Shown piece after piece: positions 36,553-45,512 of a stretch of DNA of 64,000 nucleotides; positions within the stretch are counted from its first letter, which is position 1, and every line of letters begins with the position of its first letter. Source of the DNA: Gleimia hominis (lineage in GTDB: Bacteria; Actinomycetota; Actinomycetes; Actinomycetales; Actinomycetaceae); contig NZ_CP126963.1 of assembly GCF_002871945.2 (NCBI RefSeq), positions 1,550,001 through 1,614,000 on the forward strand, given 5' to 3'. The notes below the pieces were generated by a model. It made no database searches, had not been told where the DNA came from, and saw only the letters and a list, made by a program, of their open reading frames with translations. A program made the position numbers and the translations under genes.

Positions 36553-37191
36553 ATGCGAGTTATAGAAGTAAAACACCCCCTGATCGCCCACAAATTAACT
36601 GAAATGCGTCAGAAGGAAACGCCGTCATCGACTTTCCGTCATCTAACAGAAGAACTGTTGATGCTACTGACCTACGAAGCCACCCGAGACATCGCTGTTG
36701 AAGATGTTGAAATTGAAACGCCCGTCGCTAAAACGACGGGCACTCGTTTATCAAAACCCCGCCCCCTAGTGGTTCCTATCCTGAGGGCCGGGCTCGGCAT
36801 GTTAGACGGCATGATGCGGCTACTGCCCACCGCGGAAGTTGGGTTCCTCGGGATGGTCCGCGACGACGCCACCCTCCAGGTGGAAACGTACGCTAATCGG
36901 CTTCCCGAAGACCTGGAGGGCCGCCAGTGCTTCATCCTCGACCCGATGCTCGCCACCGGCCACACCATGATCGCGGCAATCGACTACCTGCTAGACCACG
37001 GGGCGCGCGACGTCACCTGCCTGTGCCTCCTATCCGCCCCGCAGGGTCTCAAAGCCCTCGAAGAAGCGGTAGGCGATCGGGCGAACGTAACTATCGTTAC
37101 CGGTGCGATCGATGAAGGTCTGAACGAACACTCTTACATCGTGCCCGGCCTTGGGGATGCCGGGGACAGGCTCTACGGCGTAATCGACTAA
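36553..37191 (+). CDS. upp: Uracil phosphoribosyltransferase
   Basis: The enzyme salvages uracil by joining it to PRPP to give UMP. The 212-residue sequence has the PRPP loop [10 protein letters not shown] (129-138), [11 protein letters not shown] and the uracil-binding end [11 protein letters not shown]. It is divergent from tadA and ends just before the first copy of the duplicated terminator. Confidence 0.97.
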   Translation: MRVIEVKHPLIAHKLTEMRQKETPSSTFRHLTEELLMLLTYEATRDIAVEDVEIETPVAKTTGTRLSKPRPLVVPILRAGLGMLDGMMRLLPTAEVGFLGMVRDDATLQVETYANRLPEDLEGRQCFILDPMLATGHTMIAAIDYLLDHGARDVTCLCLLSAPQGLKALEEAVGDRANVTIVTGAIDEGLNEHSYIVPGLGDAGDRLYGVID

Positions 37192-37217
37192 CCACCCCTA
37201 GCTGCAAACAACGCGCT

Positions 37218-37277
37218 AATCCAAATAAACCTCTGCCCGGGCCTGACAAACAGGTGTCAACCCGGGCAGAAGTTTTA
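37218..37277. terminator. Duplicated 60-bp terminator element, copy 1
   Basis: CTCTGCCCGGG and CCCGGGCAGAAG form an 11-bp-class stem flanked by A- and T-rich ends, so it works in both directions. It lies between upp and the convergent pilin gene. The same 60 bp occurs at 39277-39336 with one mismatch (C at 37242, A at 39301). Confidence 0.85.
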
Positions 37278-37309
37278 CTCATCTGTTGACGCGCACCGTG
37301 TTCAACACA

Positions 37310-38971
37310 CTACGCTTGCGCCTTATTCTTACGAGCATAATAGTAAGCTGCACCCAATAGGCCAGCACCGATCATAAGGAATAAAGCAATACCTGCCCCA
37401 CCTGTGAGTGGTAGTTTGCCGGTTATCGTACTGGAACTAATGTTCTTAACAGTCATGACGTTACTGGTTGCACTGCCTTTCAAAGCCACCATATCGTGAC
37501 TCAAAGGCGCTGGAATCCGCTCGTAACCTGCGGGAGACTTCGTCTCTACAACGCACACGCGGGCACCAACGTTGATTTTACCGATCACCCCAGTGGACCC
37601 TTTAGCGTCGGTTGTGAACTCAGTTTTTCCATCAAATGCGATAGGTTTCGCATTCTCCTCAATCTGTGGCTTTTCTGTAAACTCTTTTGAAAACGGATTG
37701 TTTTCATCATCCACCACCTTGCACGGATACACCTGGAACGTAGCTCCCGGTAGCAGCTTCGACGAATCCGCTTCATCCACCTTATTAATCTCTAAAGGCA
37801 CCATCGGAATACGCGCTTCTGGATTCTCCGGATCCGTCACAATCGATGTTTCCCCCGGATTTTTCTCTGTCGCCCAGATAAACTCCGCATTGTTAACTGG
37901 GTCAACAGTATCGTCCACGACATTGGCTTTTACAATGGCGTAAAAATATTGCGTACCGGTATACCCCAACCCACCCAACCATACTTCAACCTCCGAGTTG
38001 GGGTAGCCAGTTAGCTCATCGAACCCAAGGTTTATAAAGTCAACGGTTACAGTGCCGTCATCATTCCAAATAATGTCGTAGTGATCACCTTCGGTAATAT
38101 CGGACTTCAAGTCTAGCGGAAGACCCGACAGATCCGGGTTCGGTGTATCTGTCGGCGAAGCGAAGAATATTTTAGCGTCCCCTTCCTTAAGATAATTAAA
38201 GGGAGACTCCTCACTGCCTTCCTTGAAACGGGATATTTGTAGCCCCGCGCCCGGCTTTTCTATTAGCTCTAACTTCGTCAGTGGCGAATATCCTATCCCT
38301 TGCGGAATAGGGATTTTAACTAAGTACGTAACTTCCGACCCCTTAGTAATTACATCCCCGGTGTGCGTAAGCAATTCTTTAGTTATCTGGCCCGCATCCG
38401 TAGACTTCGGATAAACATGTATGTCACTGATCATCTCGTGGGGCGACTTCGGATCCGTGAGCGGGACTAGAATCAATGCTTGCTCCGCCGAAGACATCCC
38501 AGTGGGGGTTTTCGTCTGTGTCAGCAAATAGAGGCCAGCGGGTAAAGAATCGAATACCGCGAGGCCCTCATCATCACTAACAGCCACGCGAGCTTCGAAA
38601 GTCGGATCTGGTTCAAAACCAGAAATCCAATTGTCACTAGCGGAGATAAGTTCACTCGCAGCTGCTAGCCCCTCATTCGTGGTCGTGTCAATCGTCGACT
38701 TTTCGAGTGTGAACTCAACTCCCTTCACTGGCACGTATCCGTCTGTATTCTCAATTGCTTCACCAGTTGGGTCGGGCAGTTTGGGGGCATTCTCAGATGG
38801 GTTTAACGCGTGTACCGTAATCTTATAGTTATCGTCTGCAGCAGACGCCGTTGTGGTTAGCAAACCACCGCATATGGCAAGACAAAGGCACATCAACATG
38901 GCAAGCAAGGTACGGCCGCGCATCCGCGCAGGCGGCACACCCTTTGCGAAATATGAAGTTTTTCCAAACAT
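37310..38971 (-). CDS. LPXTG-anchored pilin subunit (SpaH/FimA-like)
   Basis: The 553-residue protein has a Sec signal (ends near TTTASAA) and the pilin motif DIHVYPK at about 184-188, whose lysine joins subunits. It also has an E-box, VVETKSPAGY (about 473-481), for an internal isopeptide bond. LPLTGG at about 519-524 is followed by a hydrophobic helix and a basic tail. This is the pattern of a major sortase-assembled pilin with CnaB-like domains. A class C sortase and tip pilin usually lie beside such a gene, but none is present here. The ATG at 38971 has AAGGA upstream. Confidence 0.9.
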   Translation of the reverse strand: MFGKTSYFAKGVPPARMRGRTLLAMLMCLCLAICGGLLTTTASAADDNYKITVHALNPSENAPKLPDPTGEAIENTDGYVPVKGVEFTLEKSTIDTTTNEGLAAASELISASDNWISGFEPDPTFEARVAVSDDEGLAVFDSLPAGLYLLTQTKTPTGMSSAEQALILVPLTDPKSPHEMISDIHVYPKSTDAGQITKELLTHTGDVITKGSEVTYLVKIPIPQGIGYSPLTKLELIEKPGAGLQISRFKEGSEESPFNYLKEGDAKIFFASPTDTPNPDLSGLPLDLKSDITEGDHYDIIWNDDGTVTVDFINLGFDELTGYPNSEVEVWLGGLGYTGTQYFYAIVKANVVDDTVDPVNNAEFIWATEKNPGETSIVTDPENPEARIPMVPLEINKVDEADSSKLLPGATFQVYPCKVVDDENNPFSKEFTEKPQIEENAKPIAFDGKTEFTTDAKGSTGVIGKINVGARVCVVETKSPAGYERIPAPLSHDMVALKGSATSNVMTVKNISSSTITGKLPLTGGAGIALFLMIGAGLLGAAYYYARKNKAQA

Positions 38972-39001
38972 GGTCTGTGTGGTCCTTAAAATACAGGTAT
39001 G

Positions 39002-39030
39002 GCGACCCAGGTGTCCTTCACCCAGGTCGC
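39002..39030 (-). promoter_or_regulatory. Hairpin in the pilin 5' leader
   Basis: GCGACC at 39002-39007 pairs with GGTCGC at 39025-39030, with further AGGTG/CACC pairing inside. It lies between the predicted promoter and the start codon and could affect translation or mRNA stability. Confidence 0.45.
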
Positions 39031-39054
39031 ACACACCAATAGAGGGATTGTGTT

Positions 39055-39082
39055 AATTTAGCTTTCCCACCATTTTAGTCAA
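39055..39082 (-). promoter_or_regulatory. Likely pilin promoter
   Basis: Read on the minus strand, TTGACT (39082-39077) and TAAATT (39060-39055) are separated by 16 bp, close to a housekeeping sigma promoter. It lies about 85 bp before the pilin start. The surrounding 39035-39276 stretch is clearly AT-richer than its neighbours and holds no gene. Confidence 0.5.
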
Positions 39083-39276
39083 ATGATAGTTATAGCATGA
39101 TTACACTATACAGCTTGTGTGCTTTTTTGTTAACCTCATCAACTTTCATTCGGCTATTTTGCAGCATTCTTGCAGTTCAAGCACGTTTTATTGCAAGGTT
39201 ATTTTTAGAAACATCCCACCTACTGAGATGCAGCACACAAACCCCCTTGTTCTCCTCTTGCGACAAATAGGGTTCC

Positions 39277-39336
39277 AATCCAAATAAACCTCTGCCCGGG
39301 ACTGACAAACAGGTGTCAACCCGGGCAGAAGTTTTA
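39277..39336. terminator. Duplicated 60-bp terminator element, copy 2
   Basis: This copy is identical to 37218-37277 except for one base in the loop side. It lies downstream of metQ (minus strand) and upstream of the pilin promoter. The stem arms TCTGCCCGGG and CCCGGGCAGA with a T-rich tail make a strong terminator. Confidence 0.85.
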
Positions 39337-39381
39337 TTTAACGGTTAGCGCGTTACGTTAGAACGCGAGGATCACGTGAGG

Positions 39382-40221
39382 TTAGAACGCGGGAATGACC
39401 GACTTGTCCTTGAACGTGTCCTCAATGAATTTCTTCACCTGATCACTGTGCAGTAATTCATCCAGTTTTTTCAGATGCTCATCATCTTTATCTTTCGCTG
39501 CCCACACCAACACGTTGTTTGCCGGGTTGTTTTCTGGCGATTCAACTAGCAAAGCATCATCCGCCGCACTCAACCCGCCTTCACTCGCGAAGTTTCCGTT
39601 AATCACCGCCGCGTCCACATCCTGCAGTGCCCGCACAAGCTGCGGCCCCTCAACTTCTTTAAAATCAAACTTCTTTAGTTTTTTAACTTTGTCGATCGTG
39701 AGGTCCTCAGCTCCCTGTGGCACTTCCACCAGCCCCGCTTGCTCCAGCAGGTGCAGCGCCCGATCTTGGTTCACCGGGTCGCTAATGATCCCGATGGTTG
39801 CCCCGTCACCAATTTCTTTAATGTCCTTATGTTTCTTCGAGTAGATCGCAAGCGGTTCCAGGTGCACGGGTTTACCGGGCACAAAATCGTACCCGCGTTC
39901 CTTCGATTCCTTCTTTAGGTACGGCACGGTCTGGTAGAAGTTCGCGTCCAAATCCCCCGACGCGAGCGCCTGGTTCGGTTGTACGTAGTCCGTGAACTCC
40001 ACAATATCTAGTTTTAGACCCGCGTCTTTAGCCAGTTTGTCGTCTATAAAGTGCAGAATTTGCGCATGAGGGGATGGCGACGCTCCTACCCTCAATGTCG
40101 TAACCGCGGAGTCACTGCCCGACCCGTCACTGCCGGCATCGGATCCGGAGGTTGAACCACAGCCCGTTAAGACGAGCGCTGCTGATGCTGCCACTGCAGC
40201 GAAAACACGTGAGAAACGCAT
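39382..40221 (-). CDS. metQ: D-/L-methionine-binding lipoprotein
   Basis: The 279-residue NlpA-family lipoprotein catches methionine outside the cell for the MetNI importer. The lipobox is LVLTGC (C21), followed by a Gly/Ser/Asp linker. PHAQILHFIDDKLAKDAGL and DANFYQTVPYLKKE are family signatures. It is the last gene of metN-metI-metQ, 89 bp after metI, and ends at terminator copy 2. Confidence 0.95.
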   Translation of the reverse strand: MRFSRVFAAVAASAALVLTGCGSTSGSDAGSDGSGSDSAVTTLRVGASPSPHAQILHFIDDKLAKDAGLKLDIVEFTDYVQPNQALASGDLDANFYQTVPYLKKESKERGYDFVPGKPVHLEPLAIYSKKHKDIKEIGDGATIGIISDPVNQDRALHLLEQAGLVEVPQGAEDLTIDKVKKLKKFDFKEVEGPQLVRALQDVDAAVINGNFASEGGLSAADDALLVESPENNPANNVLVWAAKDKDDEHLKKLDELLHSDQVKKFIEDTFKDKSVIPAF

Positions 40222-40310
40222 GATTATTTCCTGTTCTTAAAAGTCGAAATGAGTTTGAGATAGTGCTGGCCAGGTACGCTAATTGGGGACCTAACCCGGC
40301 TGGTGGTGGC

Positions 40311-41069
40311 TCAGCGGTGGTCCACCAGCCGGCTACACATGTCGCCTACCATCTGTACGATCTGCACGATTACGTACACGCCAATTACCGCCAGCACCAT
40401 TACGTCTGGCATGAAGCGGTTGTACCCGTAGTTCATCGCGAGTTGTCCAAGACCACCGCCGCCGAGCGCACCCGCCATCGCCCCGTAGCCAATGAGCGTG
40501 ATCGCAAGCACGGTGATTGCATCAATTATCGCTGGGAGGGCTTCGCGCACTTGCACGTCACGCATAATTTGCCCGCGAGTGGCCCCCATCATTTGTGCGG
40601 CTTCGATTTTACCGTCGTCCACACTGCGCACCGCGGTTTCTACGAGGCGAGCGAAAAACGGGATGGCCGCTACCGTGAGGGGCACTACCGCTGCTTTCCA
40701 TCCGATTGAGGAACCAGCCACTAGGCGGGTAAACGGAATGATTGCGATCATCAGAATGAGGAACGGGATGGACCGCCCAAAGTTCACGATGAAGGCCAGT
40801 ACTTGGTGCAACGGCTTGTTGGTGAATAGGCCGCCGCGGCCAGTTGCAATCAATACAAGCCCAAGGGGAAGGCCGATGATGACGGTAAACAAAGTGGAAA
40901 GGCCCGTCATCGCTAACGTTTCCCACACGCCGGGCCAGAACGCGCGCTGTACCGCGGGGTTGTTGAACCAGGTTTCGTCACTGTTCGCCACCAGTGGCAC
41001 CCACGCGTGCGTTAACGACGCGGTGGCGGGCATCAGGGCAGTTCCTATGTTCGATAGCACCGCGCTCAT
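40311..41069 (-). CDS. metI: Methionine ABC transporter permease
   Basis: The 252-residue permease has five to six transmembrane helices and the MetI signatures FWPGVWETLAMTGLSTLFTV, NFGRSIPFLILMIAIIPFTR and the coupling segment DGKIEAAQMMGATRGQIMRD. It overlaps metN by 4 bp. Confidence 0.95.
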   Translation of the reverse strand: MSAVLSNIGTALMPATASLTHAWVPLVANSDETWFNNPAVQRAFWPGVWETLAMTGLSTLFTVIIGLPLGLVLIATGRGGLFTNKPLHQVLAFIVNFGRSIPFLILMIAIIPFTRLVAGSSIGWKAAVVPLTVAAIPFFARLVETAVRSVDDGKIEAAQMMGATRGQIMRDVQVREALPAIIDAITVLAITLIGYGAMAGALGGGGLGQLAMNYGYNRFMPDVMVLAVIGVYVIVQIVQMVGDMCSRLVDHR

Positions 41070-42145
41070 GCCCTCACCTCCGCATATACTTGATTATTTT
41101 TTAGTGTTTCGATAATTCTATCCGCATGGTACTGCGGGACGCCAAGCGCTAACCGCCCTACCTGCACGTTAGAGAAAGATTCGAATGTTCCCGCGAGCAC
41201 GTCAGCGCCCATCCGGGAGGCCAGTGACATCACGGTTGATCCCGTGGGTACCCCCGGGGTGGAGGTGAACATGGTGTCTATAATCGTGAGGTCTTGCGCT
41301 ACCGCTTCTTCAGTTAGGGACGGCATGGGCACCAGTTCTTGCGCCAGTCGCGACGACGGGTTTGCGACGATACTTTCAATGGATCCGGATTCAACGATTT
41401 TTCCGTGCTCCAGCAACGTTGCGGAATCGCAGATTGCGCGCACCACCCCCATTTCGTGGGTGATGATGATGATAGTTACGCCCATTTCGTCGCGGATCTG
41501 CGCCAAAAGGTCTAATACTTGCCGGGTGGATTCCGCGTCGAGCGCGGACGTGGGTTCGTCGCATAGCACCACTTTTGGTTTTGCCGCGAGCGCCCGCGCT
41601 ATCCCAACGCGTTGGCGTTGCCCACCGGATAGTTGCGCGGGGTACGAGGTACCACGGTTACCCAGGCCCACTAGTTCTAAGAGTTTTTGTGCGCGTTCGC
41701 GCCGCTCTTGCTTTGGGGTGCCGGCAACTTTCATGGGGTATTCCACGTTCGCGAGTGCGGTGCGGGCGTCCAGTAGGTTAGCGGATTGAAACACCATACC
41801 GATGCTGCGGCGTTCTTCCCTAAGTTGGGCGTGCCCCAGCTTGGTCAGTTCTACACCCCCGAGGGTCACGGAACCTTCAGTTGGGGATTCCAATGCGGTT
41901 AAGCAGCGAATCAGTGTCGACTTGCCGGCACCGGACTGGCCGACAATACCGTGGATAGATCCGCGTTCCACACTAAGATTAACGCGGTCTAGTGCCACCA
42001 CTTCATTGCCGCCACGCACCGGGTATTTTTTTGTGAGGTCCCGCAGTTCAATTAACGCACCTGGCGCATGCCCGTCTTCCGAACTTGTTTGCCCCGTATG
42101 TTCGGGCAACATGTTTTGCGCAGTGTTAATAGCAGGGCGACTCAT
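41066..42145 (-). CDS. metN: Methionine ABC transporter ATP-binding protein
   Basis: The 359-residue ATPase has Walker A GQSGAGKST (69-77), the signature LSGGQ (172-176), Walker B VVLCDEP (192-198) and a C-terminal NIL domain (about 285-359) that senses cell methionine and inhibits transport. The ATG at 42145 has AAAGGAGC upstream; an ATG six codons earlier overlaps that site. It is the first gene of the metNIQ operon. Confidence 0.95.
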   Translation of the reverse strand: MSRPAINTAQNMLPEHTGQTSSEDGHAPGALIELRDLTKKYPVRGGNEVVALDRVNLSVERGSIHGIVGQSGAGKSTLIRCLTALESPTEGSVTLGGVELTKLGHAQLREERRSIGMVFQSANLLDARTALANVEYPMKVAGTPKQERRERAQKLLELVGLGNRGTSYPAQLSGGQRQRVGIARALAAKPKVVLCDEPTSALDAESTRQVLDLLAQIRDEMGVTIIIITHEMGVVRAICDSATLLEHGKIVESGSIESIVANPSSRLAQELVPMPSLTEEAVAQDLTIIDTMFTSTPGVPTGSTVMSLASRMGADVLAGTFESFSNVQVGRLALGVPQYHADRIIETLKNNQVYAEVRA

Positions 42146-42157
42146 AATCCGAGCTCC

Positions 42158-42208
42158 TTTCACACTGGCTCATGTTGTACGGTGCTGATTCGAGCCTACA
42201 CTGTGAAA
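42158..42208. promoter_or_regulatory. Spaced inverted repeat upstream of metN
   Basis: TTTCACA at 42158-42164 and TGTGAAA at 42202-42208 form a widely spaced inverted repeat in the leader region of metN. It could be a looping operator. No SAM riboswitch pattern was recognised. Confidence 0.3.
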
Positions 42209-42260
42209 ATTCGATTGCTCAAACGAGTCCAAAAATAGACCCTAAAAGTGATCGGTATCA

Positions 42261-45248
42261 TTACTTTCTGCGTCGCAACAAGAGCACGCCCCCTAGACCA
42301 GCACAAACAGCAGCCGCTCCCAACCCCAACACGGGCGCCCCAGTGCGCACCAGCTTCCGCACTTTCTTCACCGCCGGCTTCTTGCCCGGCGCAGCAGACT
42401 GATTCTGCTTTCCAGCTGCCGGTTGCTGCGGCGCAGTACTTGGGTTCGTTTCCGCGGGCTGGGTTTGCTCCGGTTCCGGTTCCGTTGGAGTGGTGGGATC
42501 GGTTATTTCAGGCGCAGGTTCCACTGTTCCCGGATCCGACGGTTCTCCCGTGCCCGGGTCATTACTGCTGATGCGGTCAATGACAAACCGATACGTGTTC
42601 ACGGTGATGCCGTCCGCGGCGCGTACCGTAACTTCAAGTACGTTTCGGCCACGCAACAAAGTGCCTGCGAACTCAGTTGGCTCCACCGGCTGTCCATTCA
42701 AAGTGGCCGTGACTTCAGCATCCGCATCCGTTGCTGCTAGTTTGCCCGAAATAGTTTTCGCACGGTCAGCTGCGAAATAATGCAGCTGGCCTGCAGTAAA
42801 CTTCCAATCGCGTGACAGGCCAGAGAAAACAGCTTTCGACAGAGTAGCTACCGACGACGGGTGGTCCCGTAACGAGTCTGTTTCTTGCCCAGCTACACCC
42901 TGACCGGCCTCACCTTGACCGGCTTCACCTTCTTCAGATCCACTTTCTTCAGTTCCCGGCGCGGTTTCCACATCAGCTGGTTCAACCGCGACTGCTACGA
43001 CTGGGCCCGGTAGGCGCCGCTCCCCCGCTAAAACATAGGTTTGCACAGTGGTCTGCCCAACGCTCTTACCAGTAACCACCCCGGCACTATCCACCGTGGC
43101 TACAGCTGGGTCCGCGCTAACAAAAAACACTTTCCCAGACTCACCTGCCACCCGATCTTGTGCAGCAGCATTTTCCGCACCGCTAGCATCTTCTACAGCG
43201 ATCCCACCGTCTTGAGGCGCGGTGCCATCACCCGAGTTGTCGAGTTCACCCGCATCCATATTCTCTAGCTCTGCTTGCGGGTTGAGCCCAACATCGTACG
43301 TATTATTTGCAAGCACAACCTGCTTATCACCGTTGAAAGCAAACAGTTTTTGCCCATTCACAGGCTTAAACACCGGCCGGGCTTTAATATGATGCGCCTT
43401 GCCAACAGGTACCTCAACAGTCTGGTCACCATCTATTTGCACACCATCGGACACAGTTTGCCGGTACACGCGGTTGGACACAAACCTCAAATTACTAACT
43501 GACTTAGCATCCAAAACCCGCTGATCCGACACGTAAAACGTGTTGTCCTCAATTGTCATGTTTTTATGCACCGTGTCTTCACTAGACACCGTGGGGTTAG
43601 TTGGCTCCACCAAAATCGCTTGCGCCCCAGACCGCTGGAAAGTGTTCGCGCGAATAGTCACGTCCCGCGTCGGCCCGGATTCGTACCACCCCTGGGCATC
43701 ATTCGAAATATAAATCCCAGCCATACCCATGCCGTCAAACAGGTTGTCTTCAATCAGAACCTTCCCCCGGGTAGTAACCAAAATCCCACGCGTAGGAGTT
43801 TCTTTGAAAACATTATTCTTAATGGTCACATTCGGCGTGTAGGTAATGTTTTCAACCACGTGCTCGTTCACTGCTATTTCTTGAGGAATAGGCTGATCAA
43901 ACGTAAGAATAGTATCCGTTAAACTACCTGACCCCTGCCCCAGGTTTCCACCCTGCCCGTCTGGACCATCTACAGCCACCACTGTGCGCACCGAATCGCG
44001 CACCGGAATCATGTTGCCCTGCGTCATGAACTCCACTTGGTCTCCCACAAAAAACGAGGGGAATCCAGCGGTCTCGTTATGCATGTATCGCACGCGGACC
44101 TTCCGATCAGAAATCCGCTCTACCACCTGCTGGAAGGTTCCGTGAATATTAATCGGATCGTCATGTGGGTTAGAGAACGTGGAGTTAGTTACCTCAACCG
44201 CGCCCTTGCAACCAGACATTTGAATGAAATCCGCATACCCGGCGGTGCTGCGGCCCGTCCCAACTCCCACACCAAAGTGGAGGTTGTTCATCCGCACCGT
44301 ATCCGTCGACTGGCCCACTACCCCGAAACCGTGTAAGAACCGAAAGTCGATTCCATCCAGCTGAATGTTCTTGTCTTTCCATAAGAAAACCCCTGGGTGG
44401 TCGCGCACTGTCTGCCGCATCTGGTAGCTTATTCCCCGCGCGTTTTTCAGTTCCGACTCCATCTGAGTGTAGGAAAACTCGAGCCGGTTATTGCCCAGGT
44501 CTTTCACACCGGCCACGTGCTTGAAAATCGGGTTGTCCCACACGTCGCCGCGCACTGTTAATCCACTTTTCGTGTCGTAGCGTTGCACGTACGGCAGTGC
44601 GTTTCGCTCCGTCCAGTAGGCCTCATGCGTATACGGGCTCTTATCGGAAAACCATTCAACGTCACTGCCTTTAACCCGGTATTTGTACTCTTCTGGCACA
44701 TAAACGGTAGCGATCCCAGCATCCGGATCCACTGCCTCAACCGTTAAATCAATCGCAGACGGAACTTCGAAATCTACCTGAAAGTTTTTGAACGAAACAT
44801 TCTCACTATTAATCGCCGCGAACGTAGTCATTTTCCCATGGAAAACTATTTCAGACCCCTGGCCATCCACGGTTATATTCTTTGTATCTTCCAGTAGGAC
44901 ACCGATCCGTTTTTCTTTATATGAGGCGTCCGCCCCCACCGTATTAGAAACATACAGTGTGCGCTGGGGTGCTTTATCCGGGTAAATATCGTATCTGCCC
45001 GCGGGGAACACGATCCGCACGGAAGCGCCTTTTTCTGCCATGGTTTTCGCCTTCGCGATGGCTGCCTTGACAGGCTCCGCCGCATCCTGCTTCGAATCTG
45101 CCTTCGCACCGAAGTCAGCAACCGACACGGTTTGAACCAACTCGTCTGCGTACGCAGCCGGTGCGATTACTGCAAGCAGCACGCATAGAACAGCGGCAGT
45201 TACTGCGCCAACTAGGCTTCTCGCAGTATTTAGGGTCTTGCGCGACAT
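42261..45248 (-). CDS. Wall-anchored GH110 alpha-1,3-galactosidase
   Basis: The 995-residue protein has a signal peptide ending AYADE, a GH110 right-handed beta-helix (about 40-620) and bacterial Ig-like and cadherin-like modules (about 620-900). A Pro/Glu/Thr spacer leads to a C-terminal anchor with LVRTG, a hydrophobic helix and RRRK. The beta-helix carries NPHDDPINIHGT at about 359-370, whose Asp pair is the expected catalytic site. GH110 enzymes cut alpha-1,3-linked galactose, as in the blood group B antigen or linear Gal-alpha-1,3-Gal. It is divergent from the GH95 fucosidase. LVRTG is a non-LPXTG sorting variant. Confidence 0.88.
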   Translation of the reverse strand: MSRKTLNTARSLVGAVTAAVLCVLLAVIAPAAYADELVQTVSVADFGAKADSKQDAAEPVKAAIAKAKTMAEKGASVRIVFPAGRYDIYPDKAPQRTLYVSNTVGADASYKEKRIGVLLEDTKNITVDGQGSEIVFHGKMTTFAAINSENVSFKNFQVDFEVPSAIDLTVEAVDPDAGIATVYVPEEYKYRVKGSDVEWFSDKSPYTHEAYWTERNALPYVQRYDTKSGLTVRGDVWDNPIFKHVAGVKDLGNNRLEFSYTQMESELKNARGISYQMRQTVRDHPGVFLWKDKNIQLDGIDFRFLHGFGVVGQSTDTVRMNNLHFGVGVGTGRSTAGYADFIQMSGCKGAVEVTNSTFSNPHDDPINIHGTFQQVVERISDRKVRVRYMHNETAGFPSFFVGDQVEFMTQGNMIPVRDSVRTVVAVDGPDGQGGNLGQGSGSLTDTILTFDQPIPQEIAVNEHVVENITYTPNVTIKNNVFKETPTRGILVTTRGKVLIEDNLFDGMGMAGIYISNDAQGWYESGPTRDVTIRANTFQRSGAQAILVEPTNPTVSSEDTVHKNMTIEDNTFYVSDQRVLDAKSVSNLRFVSNRVYRQTVSDGVQIDGDQTVEVPVGKAHHIKARPVFKPVNGQKLFAFNGDKQVVLANNTYDVGLNPQAELENMDAGELDNSGDGTAPQDGGIAVEDASGAENAAAQDRVAGESGKVFFVSADPAVATVDSAGVVTGKSVGQTTVQTYVLAGERRLPGPVVAVAVEPADVETAPGTEESGSEEGEAGQGEAGQGVAGQETDSLRDHPSSVATLSKAVFSGLSRDWKFTAGQLHYFAADRAKTISGKLAATDADAEVTATLNGQPVEPTEFAGTLLRGRNVLEVTVRAADGITVNTYRFVIDRISSNDPGTGEPSDPGTVEPAPEITDPTTPTEPEPEQTQPAETNPSTAPQQPAAGKQNQSAAPGKKPAVKKVRKLVRTGAPVLGLGAAAVCAGLGGVLLLRRRK

Positions 45249-45270
45249 TGGGTTTCCCTTTCTGTGCTGC

Positions 45271-45384
45271 GCGTTAACAATCGGCTGTTAGCGCGCCAGG
45301 TCTGCTTTGAAGCTAGCACACTTAAACTGCGTGTAATGCGGAATTGACGACTCAACCTGCGCACGGTCTGATTAGTTGTGCGCA
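45271..45384. promoter_or_regulatory. Inverted repeats in the divergent GH110/GH95 control region
   Basis: GCGTTAACA at 45271-45279 pairs with TGTTAGCGC at 45286-45294 (one mismatch), and TGCGCAC at 45358-45364 pairs exactly with GTGCGCA at 45378-45384. Both lie between the divergent starts and could be operators for shared control. No regulator gene is adjacent. Confidence 0.45.
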
Positions 45385-45512
45385 GACCTGCTCAAATGGG
45401 GCTAAAGGTGATCTGAATCGTGTTATTCTTTCGTAAGTGCTCAGCTTCGAGCACGCTGTTTCGTAATCTAACCCGGCCTACCGGCAGTGACGCCGATATA
45501 GAAAAGAAAATC

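Noticed and set aside
42146..42260. SAM riboswitch before metNIQ
   Set aside because: The leader is too short and lacks the expected multi-helix core. Only a spaced inverted repeat is visible.
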